Below, one piece after another: positions 17,044 to 23,872 of a stretch of DNA of 64,000 nucleotides. The stretch comes from Novosphingobium mangrovisedimenti. Its GTDB lineage: Bacteria; Pseudomonadota; Alphaproteobacteria; Sphingomonadales; Sphingomonadaceae. The position numbers and the translations under genes were made by a program. Location of the stretch: positions 208,031-272,030 of the forward strand of contig NZ_JANZXA010000006.1 of the NCBI RefSeq assembly GCF_025153475.1. The letters are read 5' to 3'. The stretch's first letter is position 1. Each line of letters opens with the position of its first letter. The notes beneath the pieces are model-generated. The model was not told the DNA's origin. It did no database searches and was given only the letters and a program-made list of their open reading frames with translations.

Positions 17044-17454
17044 CTACGGGGCGGGAGGCGCTGCGGGCACCGGGAGCCATGCTAGCACAAGCCGCATCAT
17101 GTCGTCGAACTCGACCTGAGGCATCCTGACGATACCGCCCTTGTCGGGAAGGAGTCTGCTGACGGCAACGCTGGTGATCTTGTCGCAGATCGCCCATGCC
17201 GCCCGGCCGTCGATCGTGGTCTGCAAGGGAAACGCCCAGTTGTTTCCCGGCTGGGCCTGCGTCGAACAAGGGACGGCGGTGACCGCCCCGTGCAGTGTGT
17301 TGCGGTAAGACAGGATGATCACTGGTCGACGCTTCCAGAATTCCGGCAGCTGGGCGTCCTGCGGAAAATCGCACCAGAGCAGTTGCCTGATCTTCGGCGC
17401 GCCGACCAGGCGCGGCGCGACCTTGGGCGGCGGCGCTTGTTCATGGGCAGACAT
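17044..17454 (-). CDS. PemK/MazF-family endoribonuclease toxin
   Basis: A 136-aa protein. The family core is clear: RQLLWCDFPQDAQLPEFWKRRPVIILSYRN, then AVPCSTQ and AICDKITSVAVSRLL, corresponding to the conserved strands of MazF/PemK mRNA interferases. The N-terminal 20 residues are a proline/alanine-rich extension and the C-terminus is also Pro/Ala-rich. It lies 10 nt downstream of the winged-helix gene at 17465, so the two are cotranscribed. No classical MazE/PemI antitoxin is visible; the HTH partner may play that role. Confidence 0.85.
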   Translation of the reverse strand: MSAHEQAPPPKVAPRLVGAPKIRQLLWCDFPQDAQLPEFWKRRPVIILSYRNTLHGAVTAVPCSTQAQPGNNWAFPLQTTIDGRAAWAICDKITSVAVSRLLPDKGGIVRMPQVEFDDMMRLVLAWLPVPAAPPAP

Positions 17455-17464
17455 GACTTCGGTT

Positions 17465-17947
17465 CTACTCCTCGCCCTTCACCAGGCGTAGCTTGGGTGC
17501 GCCGCGGCGGTTCTGTCGCCGCTTTGCCATTTCGGCCTTGTCTTTCATCTCGGCCAACTTCTCTTCTGCGAACGGCCTGGCGGCCTTGATCAGGCCGTCG
17601 AGGTGATAGACGTTCGTCTTGCTGCCCGTCTCCGTGCGCCGCTCTTCACGGCGGATGTAGCCAGCGCCTTCCAGCGCCGCGACATGCTTCTGGATCGTGC
17701 GGGGGTGCACGTCCATGGCTTTTGCCATCGTGCTCTTGGAAGGAAACGGCTTGCCTTCCGGCGTCCACCACTTGCTCGCCAGGTAGAGCACGATGTTGAG
17801 GTCGAGCGGGGAGAGGCCAAGCTGCTTCTGGTTTTCGATGATAACGCTGGGCAACGCGGTCCAGCCGGCATCCATGAGCGGCTTGGACCACTTCTTTTCA
17901 TTGGTGCGCAGGTCGGCGTTGGCCGCCGGTTGCTTTTTGATCGCCAT
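17465..17947 (-). CDS. Winged-helix DNA-binding protein paired with PemK toxin
   Basis: A 160-aa protein. The central segment LGLSPLDLNIVLYLASKWW, followed by KSTMAKAMDVHPRTIQKHVAALEGAGYI, is a helix-turn-helix and wing resembling replisome-organiser or MarR-like winged helices. RREERR and NVYHLDGLI follow, and the C-terminus is a charged helix rich in Lys, Arg and Glu. AAGGAC precedes the ATG. It may be the antitoxin/regulator of the PemK toxin or a replication-type regulator; sequence alone does not decide. The region upstream contains repeats that could be its binding sites. Confidence 0.7.
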   Translation of the reverse strand: MAIKKQPAANADLRTNEKKWSKPLMDAGWTALPSVIIENQKQLGLSPLDLNIVLYLASKWWTPEGKPFPSKSTMAKAMDVHPRTIQKHVAALEGAGYIRREERRTETGSKTNVYHLDGLIKAARPFAEEKLAEMKDKAEMAKRRQNRRGAPKLRLVKGEE

Positions 17948-18092
17948 CGGAATAGTCCTTTCTTGATCCCGATATGTGCTTGCTACGCGGGCGAATCAAG
18001 TTTGAGGGGGAGGCTCTAGGGGCGCGGGTGGGCGGCGCTGATGCCTTCCGCTCCCGAGGTTCTGGAGGCCGGGGCCGGGTAGCCTTCAGCGC

Positions 18093-18166
18093 CCTACAAA
18101 GTAGGATGCGCTGTTAACCAGTATCCGCTCAACCGCATAATCCGCTACGGATAACCCAGTATCCCG
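18093..18166. repeat. Cluster of short inverted and direct repeats
   Basis: CCTAC-aaa-GTAGG (18093-18105), TTAACCAGTATCCGC (18114-18128), the inverted repeat ATCCG-cta-CGGAT (18140-18152) and ATAACCCAGTATCCCG (18151-18166) lie upstream of the minus-strand winged-helix gene. The two AACC(C)AGTATCC copies are about 37 bp apart. They may be operators; too few copies exist to call iterons. The rest of 17948-18366 holds no gene that can be supported. Confidence 0.4.
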
Positions 18167-18366
18167 AACGGGGAGGCGCTGATGCCTCCCGGTCGGGCCA
18201 TTTTCTGCGAGTATGCCGCTTGCGTCGCCGGGTGACGGCCACGGGAATAGGCTTGCCTGCCACGCCGTGCCAAACGACAGAGCATCATGGTCATTCAACG
18301 AGTCGATTCCCGTTCCGGCGCCGCTGCCACGCATTGGCAGGTCATGCCTTGTTACCGGCACCTGTG

Positions 18367-18582
18367 ATGGCAAGCCGCAGCAACAATGCCTATCGCCGTA
18401 TGACGGGGCGGTTTCGTCTGAATGGCCGTAGCGCCATGCTCGAGACGGCCGAGGAGAAGCTGTTCTACCTCACGGCGTCCGACGATCTCTCGAATTTCGA
18501 TGGCCAAGACGTTGTCGTCGAAGGCGAACTGTCTGGGGCTGATCGTTTGTCGCTGACCTGGATCGGTCTCGCCAGCGCCTGA
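18367..18582 (+). CDS. DUF5818-like small protein
   Basis: A 71-aa protein whose ending, DGQDVVVEGELSGADRLSLTWIG, resembles the DUF5818 family of small sphingomonad proteins, which usually end with a VEG.RSGFDRL.V.WI pattern. The ATG at 18367 was chosen because the family begins near MASRSNNAYRRMTGRFRLNG. No strong ribosome site is visible. Function unknown; an OB-like small beta fold is plausible. Confidence 0.6.
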   Translation: MASRSNNAYRRMTGRFRLNGRSAMLETAEEKLFYLTASDDLSNFDGQDVVVEGELSGADRLSLTWIGLASA

Positions 18583-19399
18583 GATTGGCCTTCATCGGCC
18601 TGCGACTGGACAAGTCATATTGGGCACGGTTCACTGCGCGGCAGGCCCGTCATGCTGTCCGCCGACCATGCCGCTGCGCTGAGAACTCCATCCCCTCCTG
18701 CTCTGCGGACCCACCTCGGCATCATTCGATTGGTGTTCCGCCTGCTTCCGTATGTGCGGGGCACAGATTGCCGTTCGCATGGTTGTGGTCGTTGGGCGGT
18801 TTGTGAAGCGGATTGAGGGGAAGGGCTGCTGCCCGCTGCGCGGGCACCGGGCTAACGGGCTGCGCCTCGAGCCCCGCTCTCGCGGGTCTCGCTCCTGACG
18901 GACTTATATCCCTGCCGCGGGGCGAGGGGGGATGGTGCGGTGTGTTGCCGCGCGAATGTGCATGAGATTCCATGCACCGTGCTGAAGACGAATGGAGTCA
19001 GGCGCGGGAGCGGCGCGAAGCGGGACGCCGCTCGAATTCGGTGGCGCTGGCTTCGAGATCGGCGGCGAGCTGGTTGAGGGCGCGCGCAGCGCCAAGCCGC
19101 ATCAGACCATCGCCCTGCGCTCCCGAGCAACCGCGTGCGGCACGCTTGCGGGCGAGGTCGGCCACGGTGCGGAGCGTCGTCGAGTCCATGCCCGCATAAT
19201 AGCCATGACGGGGTTCGGGCGCCAGCCCGTCGAGGTGGCGCGGGCGGTTCGATGGGTGAGGCCGGGGCATGCGGGAAGGGAAGTGCGACAACTCCCGCTC
19301 CGTGCGGGCGGCAAGGCCGGGTCCCTAGAGAAGAGGCGGTTTGAAGAGGGTGTCGCGAAGAAATGGTTCGAGAGCGACATTATCGAAGGAGTTGAGATC
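18583..19399. other. Gap with little supported coding content
   Basis: About 800 nt between the DUF5818-like gene and DUF736. Apart from one possible small minus-strand ORF at 18998-19189, frames here lack a ribosome site or protein-like composition. The stretch at 18820-18960 is GC-rich with many short repeats (GGGCTGCTGCCCGCTGCGCGG). No terminator or promoter was identified with confidence. Confidence 0.4.
18998..19189 (-). CDS. Possible small helical protein, 63 aa
   Basis: The minus-strand frame MDSTTLRTVADLARKRAARG ... LMRLGAARALNQLAADLEAS reads like a helical protein with regular hydrophobic spacing, unlike the random composition of the overlapping frames. It can be extended upstream to 19291. 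No Shine-Dalgarno was found and no family is known to me, so it may be spurious. Confidence 0.35.
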   Translation of the reverse strand: MDSTTLRTVADLARKRAARGCSGAQGDGLMRLGAARALNQLAADLEASATEFERRPASRRSRA

Positions 19400-19867
19400 A
19401 TGAACATTGGTGAAATCCGGAATGTGAACGGCCGTCTGACCGGTTCCATCGCCACGCGTACCATCGACCTGCCCCGCATCGGCCTGCGCAAGGTCGAAAG
19501 CATGAGTGACCGCGCGCCGGTCTACGAGATCCTCGCGCTCAACGTCGCTCGGCGCTGGGTGCAGATCGGGGCGCTGTGGGAAGCCTTCTCGAAGAAGACC
19601 GGCGAAGCCTTCCTCGCTGGCACGGTCGACGACCCGGGCCTGCCCGAGCCGCTGCCCGTCGCGTTGTTCCCGACCGAGGATGGCGGCTTCACCATCGCCT
19701 GGCGTCGCGAGACCGTGCGCGCCGAGTTCGGCGGTGGCTTCGGCACGTCGCAGCGCTCTTACGACCAGCGGTCCGAGGGCGGCTTCGGCGACAGCACGGC
19801 GGGCAACGATGGCGCGCTGATGGGGGCGGGCGCTGGCGCCGAGGATGGCGAAGACCTGCCGTTCTGA
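19400..19867 (+). CDS. DUF736 family protein
   Basis: A 155-aa protein with the DUF736 layout: MNIGEIRNVNGRLTGSIATRTIDLPRIGLRKVES, then APVYEILALN and ARRWVQIGALWEAFSKKTGEAFLAG, then a Gly/acidic tail (GAGAGAEDGEDLPF). DUF736 proteins are common on alphaproteobacterial plasmids and ICEs and have been suggested to be single-strand-binding-like; the tail ending in an acidic DLPF resembles SSB tails. AAGGAG lies about 11 nt upstream. A terminator-like hairpin follows, so it may be separately expressed. Confidence 0.85.
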   Translation: MNIGEIRNVNGRLTGSIATRTIDLPRIGLRKVESMSDRAPVYEILALNVARRWVQIGALWEAFSKKTGEAFLAGTVDDPGLPEPLPVALFPTEDGGFTIAWRRETVRAEFGGGFGTSQRSYDQRSEGGFGDSTAGNDGALMGAGAGAEDGEDLPF

Positions 19868-19883
19868 CCTGGGCGGCCAGCCG

Positions 19884-19919
19884 AAGGGCCGGGGGCGCCA
19901 GTCGCCTCTGGCCCTTTTT
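19884..19919 (+). terminator. Intrinsic terminator after DUF736
   Basis: AAGGGCC at 19884-19890 pairs with GGCCCTT at 19910-19916 around a G/C-rich loop and is followed by TTT. It lies 17 nt after the DUF736 stop and 32 nt before the next start. Confidence 0.65.
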
Positions 19920-19950
19920 CATTTCCCTTTCCCGTCAAGGAGCCAGACCC

Positions 19951-20949
19951 ATGGCCAGTTCACCCGCAGCGCGCAGCGTCAGCAGCTTTCCCGACCTCAA
20001 GGAACTTTACGCCGAGATGACCGCCACCCCCGAATTCCAGGCGGCGTTCGGCGATCCGCTTGCCATGTCGATCATCGAACCGGGCGAGCAGCCCGGCGAG
20101 CATGAGATGCCCGACCCCTTCGCCGCGCAGGCCGAATGTGGCGGCATCGTCGCCACCATCTTCGACCTGTTCGCCGGAACCCGGCTTGAGCCGCTCGCAG
20201 CGGAAATCGCCTGGGGCTTCGTCAACAGCTTCCACTTCGTCGCCGGCAAGCTCGAACGGCGCGAGGATGCCTTGGCACAGGAAGTCGGGGACATGGCCCG
20301 TCATCCCGACATGAGCGAGGTCTACAACAGCGAGATGGAGGAGAAGCAGATCCTCTGTCAGTCGGTCGCAGAACAGCGCGAGGCGATCGAATGCATGCGC
20401 GACTATGCCGCCGAAATGTACCGCGTTCTGTCGGGTTGGCCCTGGTCGGCGGCGCGCGGCAGCAAGGCATCCTCGGCCTCGACCGCGAGCCAGATCGCCG
20501 CGCTCGATTTCCTGCGCGCCCGTGAACTCGCGACCCGCGAGAAGCACATGCCGAGGGGACCCATCGTGGTGTTTTCCGGGCCTGCCCAATGGCACGACTG
20601 GGAGACACTCTGGGCCAAGCTCGATGAGATCAAGCAGCGCATTCCCCATATGACGCTGGTGACGACTGGGCAGCGCAAGGGAGCGGATGCCATTGCCGCC
20701 GCCTGGGCGGCGCGGAGCGAAAACGGCGTGCCGCTCGTCGCCTATGGCCTCTATGGCAATGGGCGCAAGACCGCCTTTACGCGCAACCGCAAGCTCGCCG
20801 AGCTTAAGCCGGTCGAGGCTTTGCTGTGCGAAGGCTCGGGGTTGCAAGCCAATCTCTACCAGACGCTGCGGCAGGCCAATGTTCCGATCCATGCCTTCCG
20901 CAAGGTTGATCAGGTCGCCGACAGCGCGGTGCGGAGGATGCGGGCCTAA
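19951..20949 (+). CDS. DUF2493 (SLOG-like) protein, paralogue 1
   Basis: A 332-aa protein with a helical N-terminal half and a C-terminal DUF2493 nucleotide-binding-like domain. The latter shows PIVVFSGPAQWHDWETLWAKLDEI, VTTGQRKGADAIAAAWA, NGVPLVAYGL and VEALLCEGSG, in the order seen in SLOG/Rossmann proteins thought to bind or sense small nucleotides. CAAGGAG lies 9 nt upstream of the ATG. It is paralogous to the protein at 21454. It is followed by a strong terminator at 21015. Confidence 0.82.
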   Translation: MASSPAARSVSSFPDLKELYAEMTATPEFQAAFGDPLAMSIIEPGEQPGEHEMPDPFAAQAECGGIVATIFDLFAGTRLEPLAAEIAWGFVNSFHFVAGKLERREDALAQEVGDMARHPDMSEVYNSEMEEKQILCQSVAEQREAIECMRDYAAEMYRVLSGWPWSAARGSKASSASTASQIAALDFLRARELATREKHMPRGPIVVFSGPAQWHDWETLWAKLDEIKQRIPHMTLVTTGQRKGADAIAAAWAARSENGVPLVAYGLYGNGRKTAFTRNRKLAELKPVEALLCEGSGLQANLYQTLRQANVPIHAFRKVDQVADSAVRRMRA

Positions 20950-21014
20950 TCGCTCGACGCCGGTGCGGGACGAAGTTTCTCCGCCTCCGCATTTGCTCCC
21001 GATGGCAACGATGC

Positions 21015-21051
21015 TGGGCCGGACGCGGTTGCCGCGTGCCGGCCCATTTTT
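21015..21051 (+). terminator. Intrinsic terminator after DUF2493 paralogue 1
   Basis: A 14-bp stem with one bulge: TGGGCCGG-ACGCGG, loop TTG, CCGCGTGCCGGCCCA, followed by TTTTTAT. A textbook intrinsic terminator. Confidence 0.85.
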
Positions 21052-21285
21052 ATGCTATGGGGGAGCCACTCCACCGCCTTGTCACGCTCATTGCGATGGC
21101 TGGATCGTCGCCAATTTACGGTGGGATTCGGGGTCGCAGCGTCGGCGCAAACAGGGCCAACACGGGCATCGAGCCCGTGCTGGTCCTCGGGTGCGTGGGG
21201 CGAGGTGGGTGTATAATTCTCTCTACCAACAAGTCCAAGTTTGGCACGGGGACAGCACCGGCCTCAAGGACGACGGGGCCCCACC

Positions 21286-21348
21286 ATTTTCTTTGGCGGG
21301 CGGGCGGCAGTGCTCTGTTTCGGACGTTTGCGCAGCGCCAAAGAAAAT
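21286..21348. repeat. 13-bp perfect inverted repeat with 37-nt centre
   Basis: ATTTTCTTTGGCG (21286-21298) is the exact reverse complement of CGCCAAAGAAAAT (21336-21348). The element sits in the 500-nt gap between the two DUF2493 genes, downstream of an isolated TATAAT (21212-21217). It could be a structured leader, a small RNA hairpin, an operator or a miniature mobile element. No gene is supported in the rest of the gap. Confidence 0.6.
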
Positions 21349-21453
21349 CGTGACCCCCATCGCCGCTGCGCGGTCGCTTCGCGATCCTTGACCCCGGCGC
21401 TCACAGCCCGTGCCTTTGAAAATGCCTCTTTCAATCAATTCAAGGAGGCAGAC

Positions 21454-22437
21454 ATGACCACGACGACCCGCACGATCCGTGACTTCGCAGAAATCGCCGA
21501 CCTCATCGCCGCCGAAACCATGGTGACGACCGACAGCTTCAGCGCAGCATTCGAAGGCGCGCAGGAGACGAGCCGCATGGGGTTCGGTGAGGAAGAACTG
21601 ACCGCCGACATGCCGGACGCAACCGAAGCCCAGCTCGCTACCGAAATGCTGGTGCGCACGATGTTCGACGTGCTGCGCGATACCAGGCTGGAAAGTGTGG
21701 CGGCGCGGCTTGCCTGGGGGATCGTTCACAGCTTCCACAAGGTCGCCGACCAGCTCGATGGCGAGGCCGACCGGGCCGCAGTCAAGATCAAGGATCTGGT
21801 GCACAGCGCCGACGGCAGCGAGGTGATGATGGGGGAACTCGAGGAAGCCCAGCTCCTCTGCCAGTCCCTCGACGAGGCGCGCGAAGCGGTCGCCTGCATG
21901 CGCGATTATGCCGCAGCCACCTATCTCGCCGAGACCGGGCGGCCCTGGTCCAGCCCGAAGGGATCGCTGGTTTCCTCGAAGCGCACCGCCTCGGTCATCG
22001 CGGCGCAGGACTTCCTCGCCGCGCGCCGGATGAGGAAGGCGGAGGCGCATGCCCCGCAGGGCCCGGTGGTGGTCTTCTCAGGGGGGCAGGTCTGGGAGGA
22101 TCACGCGCTGCTGACCGAAACGCTCGACGGTGTGAAGGCGCGCATTCCGGGGATGGTGCTGGCGACGACCGCGCAGGACAAGGGGTGCGACGCCATTGCC
22201 GCTGCCTGGGCGGCAAAGAGCGGGACCATGCTCATAGCCTTCACGCTCGACCGGCGTCTGGGGAAGCGCGCAGGGTTCGCCCGGAACGAACAGCTCCTGA
22301 ACCTGCGTCCGGTCGAAGCGATCGTCTGCGAAGGGTCCGGGCTGCAGTCGCATCTGGCTCGGGAGGTGAGGGCGAAGCGCATCCCCGCGCGCTTCTTCGC
22401 CCTCAAGGACCAGCGGACAGCGCAGGCCGCGGCGTGA
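21454..22437 (+). CDS. DUF2493 (SLOG-like) protein, paralogue 2
   Basis: A 327-aa protein with the same architecture as the gene at 19951: helical N-terminus with LESVAARLAWGIVHSFHKVAD, a matching LCQSLDEAREAVACMRDYAA segment, and the DUF2493 domain PVVVFSGGQVWEDHALLTET ... TTAQDKGCDAIAAAWA ... VEAIVCEGSG. CAAGGAGGCAGAC precedes the ATG. The duplicates have diverged moderately and each has its own terminator, suggesting separate regulation rather than a recent copy event. Confidence 0.83.
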   Translation: MTTTTRTIRDFAEIADLIAAETMVTTDSFSAAFEGAQETSRMGFGEEELTADMPDATEAQLATEMLVRTMFDVLRDTRLESVAARLAWGIVHSFHKVADQLDGEADRAAVKIKDLVHSADGSEVMMGELEEAQLLCQSLDEAREAVACMRDYAAATYLAETGRPWSSPKGSLVSSKRTASVIAAQDFLAARRMRKAEAHAPQGPVVVFSGGQVWEDHALLTETLDGVKARIPGMVLATTAQDKGCDAIAAAWAAKSGTMLIAFTLDRRLGKRAGFARNEQLLNLRPVEAIVCEGSGLQSHLAREVRAKRIPARFFALKDQRTAQAAA

Positions 22438-22448
22438 GATAAGGGTGT

Positions 22449-22487
22449 GGGACCGGTCGGGCATTCGTCCGGCCGGTCCCTTTTTTT
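22449..22487 (+). terminator. Intrinsic terminator after DUF2493 paralogue 2
   Basis: GGGACCGGTCGG (22449-22460) pairs with CCGGCCGGTCCC (22469-22480), with one G-U pair, and seven T follow. Confidence 0.85.
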
Positions 22488-22592
22488 GCCTGCATGGAGG
22501 TCGCCCCCGCTCGGGAGCCCGGACCTGCGGCCCGGGTCCGTCGCGGCGGCGATGCGAAGCCGCGAAGAGCGGCTCCGGCCTCCTGCGCGTGG

Positions 22593-22901
22593 CTACGCCA
22601 TGCTCGTCGCTGGGCCATCCCTGCGGGATGATTTTTGATTGTTCGCGGGGGTAGATTGAGGAGTGGCGCTCGCATCGGGCAGGGGCTTGAGCGCAGCGAT
22701 TGCGGCTGCGCCGCCCACCCGAATGGCGGCGGTGATCACATCGCGGAACTCGCGTTCAGTAAGCTGTTCAACCGCAAGCTCGGGAACCAGTTGGGCATAT
22801 TTTCCGCGTAAGTTCCGGCGGGTCTTTTCCACCTCTTCGCCCATCTTGCGCTGGCGCGCTTCGAGGTCGGCAAGGCGTTCTCTGTCGGTCATCTTGGGCA
22901 T
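22593..22901 (-). CDS. Small coiled-coil mobilisation-type protein, TraC/TraD(Ti)-like
   Basis: A 102-aa protein. The first half is a charged coiled coil (MTDRERLADLEARQRKMGEEV...), followed by VPELAVEQLTEREFRDVITAAIRVGGAAAIAAL. This layout resembles small relaxosome accessory proteins and DUF6437-like sphingomonad plasmid proteins; the exact family is uncertain. ATG 22901 was chosen because AGGA lies 8 nt upstream; starts further 5' lack a site. It is divergent from the ribbon-helix-helix gene at 23416, with the palindrome-rich intergenic region between them. Confidence 0.6.
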   Translation of the reverse strand: MPKMTDRERLADLEARQRKMGEEVEKTRRNLRGKYAQLVPELAVEQLTEREFRDVITAAIRVGGAAAIAALKPLPDASATPQSTPANNQKSSRRDGPATSMA

Positions 22902-22910
22902 GTCGATCAT

Positions 22911-23415
22911 CCTTGGGGATGGTCTGCCCGCCGCCCCCAATATCGGAGCATGGAATTGCTCATGCAATCCCCCGGATCGACGTTGTGTCATGACGTCATC
23001 GTTTCCCCCTTTTGCCCACATGGATCAGCCTGCCGGCGTGCCGCCGGCGGGAGGACAAAACCCCTTCGGGGGAGCCGCGCCCCTTCCGGGACGAGGCGAC
23101 GCAGCGAGAAATCGCTGCGCAAGAAAAGACGCACGGCCGTGGCCGTTTTGTAATGCACCGTACGCACGGGTGCTGCGGCGATTTACCGCGCTTGTTCAAG
23201 GAGTTGTGTTGGGTGCCATGGCACCCGCTGGACCGGCCCTCCGGCATCCATGTCACCCCGTAGCAAACCGGCCTCGCGCAGAATCGCGATTTTCCGCGCC
23301 TTTGCGCCGGGTGCCATGGCTGACATCTGATTTTCTTGAGTTTTCTCGAGGCTTACGCTATTGATGCGCTCGCTTCATGACATTCTGTCGCCGGGCTCCA
23401 CTTCGGAGCAACGGC
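22911..23415. other. Palindrome-rich intergenic region, candidate oriT
   Basis: About 500 nt between divergent mobilisation-type genes. It contains GCCGGCG-tgc-CGCCGGC (23034-23050), a hairpin around GCACCGT...ACGGGTGC (near 23156-23174), a perfect 16-bp palindrome GGGTGCCATGGCACCC (23211-23226) and a second copy of its left portion GGGTGCCATGGC (23309-23320). The position next to RHH, traD and a MobF relaxase gene is where oriT is normally found. No nick site could be recognised by eye. Confidence 0.45.
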
Positions 23416-23715
23416 ATGCACAGAATAAGTGTTCGGGTGGACGACACCCTTTATCTCAGTCTCCAGCGCCGCGCGCAGGGCGCCAATCTGTCCCTTTCCG
23501 ATTTCGTTCGTTCGGTCCTGGCGCAGGCCGCCGACCCGCGCGGGCGCTACATCTATTCCTCGCAGGACGAACTGCTCGGGATCGTCATCCAGATCCTGAC
23601 CCTGGTCGCGACCTCGATCGGCGAGCGCTCTCCGCAGCTGCTCGAGCGGGGAATGCAGGATGCCAAGGCGGTCCTGCGCGAACGGGGCCTGCTCGATCCG
23701 GAGCAGGACCGGTGA
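23416..23715 (+). CDS. Ribbon-helix-helix (CopG/MobC-like) mobilisation accessory protein
   Basis: A 99-aa protein. The N-terminus, MHRISVRVDDTLYLSLQRRA, with LSLSDFVRSVLAQAA, has the beta strand plus two helices of an RHH DNA-binding domain. The C-terminal half is a hydrophobic helix (LLGIVIQILTLVATSIGE) and a charged tail. ATG 23416 has GGAG 7 nt upstream. Located between the candidate oriT and traD, it likely acts in the relaxosome by binding oriT; that role is inferred from position and fold. Confidence 0.75.
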   Translation: MHRISVRVDDTLYLSLQRRAQGANLSLSDFVRSVLAQAADPRGRYIYSSQDELLGIVIQILTLVATSIGERSPQLLERGMQDAKAVLRERGLLDPEQDR

Positions 23716-23872
23716 GCGGACCTGCCAAGCGACGTCTCGGCCTGTCGTACAGATCGAACAGGCAAGTGTTTCATTCCCCGGTTCTGCCGTCAGCTGCCGG
23801 CTTCCCGCCGCTCTTCAACATGGGCGCCCGCACGTATCGTCTCCACCCGCATGACCCTCAGGAGCCCCGATC

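Noticed and set aside
18093..18166. Origin of replication with iterons
   Set aside because: Only two imperfect direct-repeat copies, no DnaA boxes or AT-rich unwinding region identified, and no Rep gene. Called a repeat/operator cluster instead.
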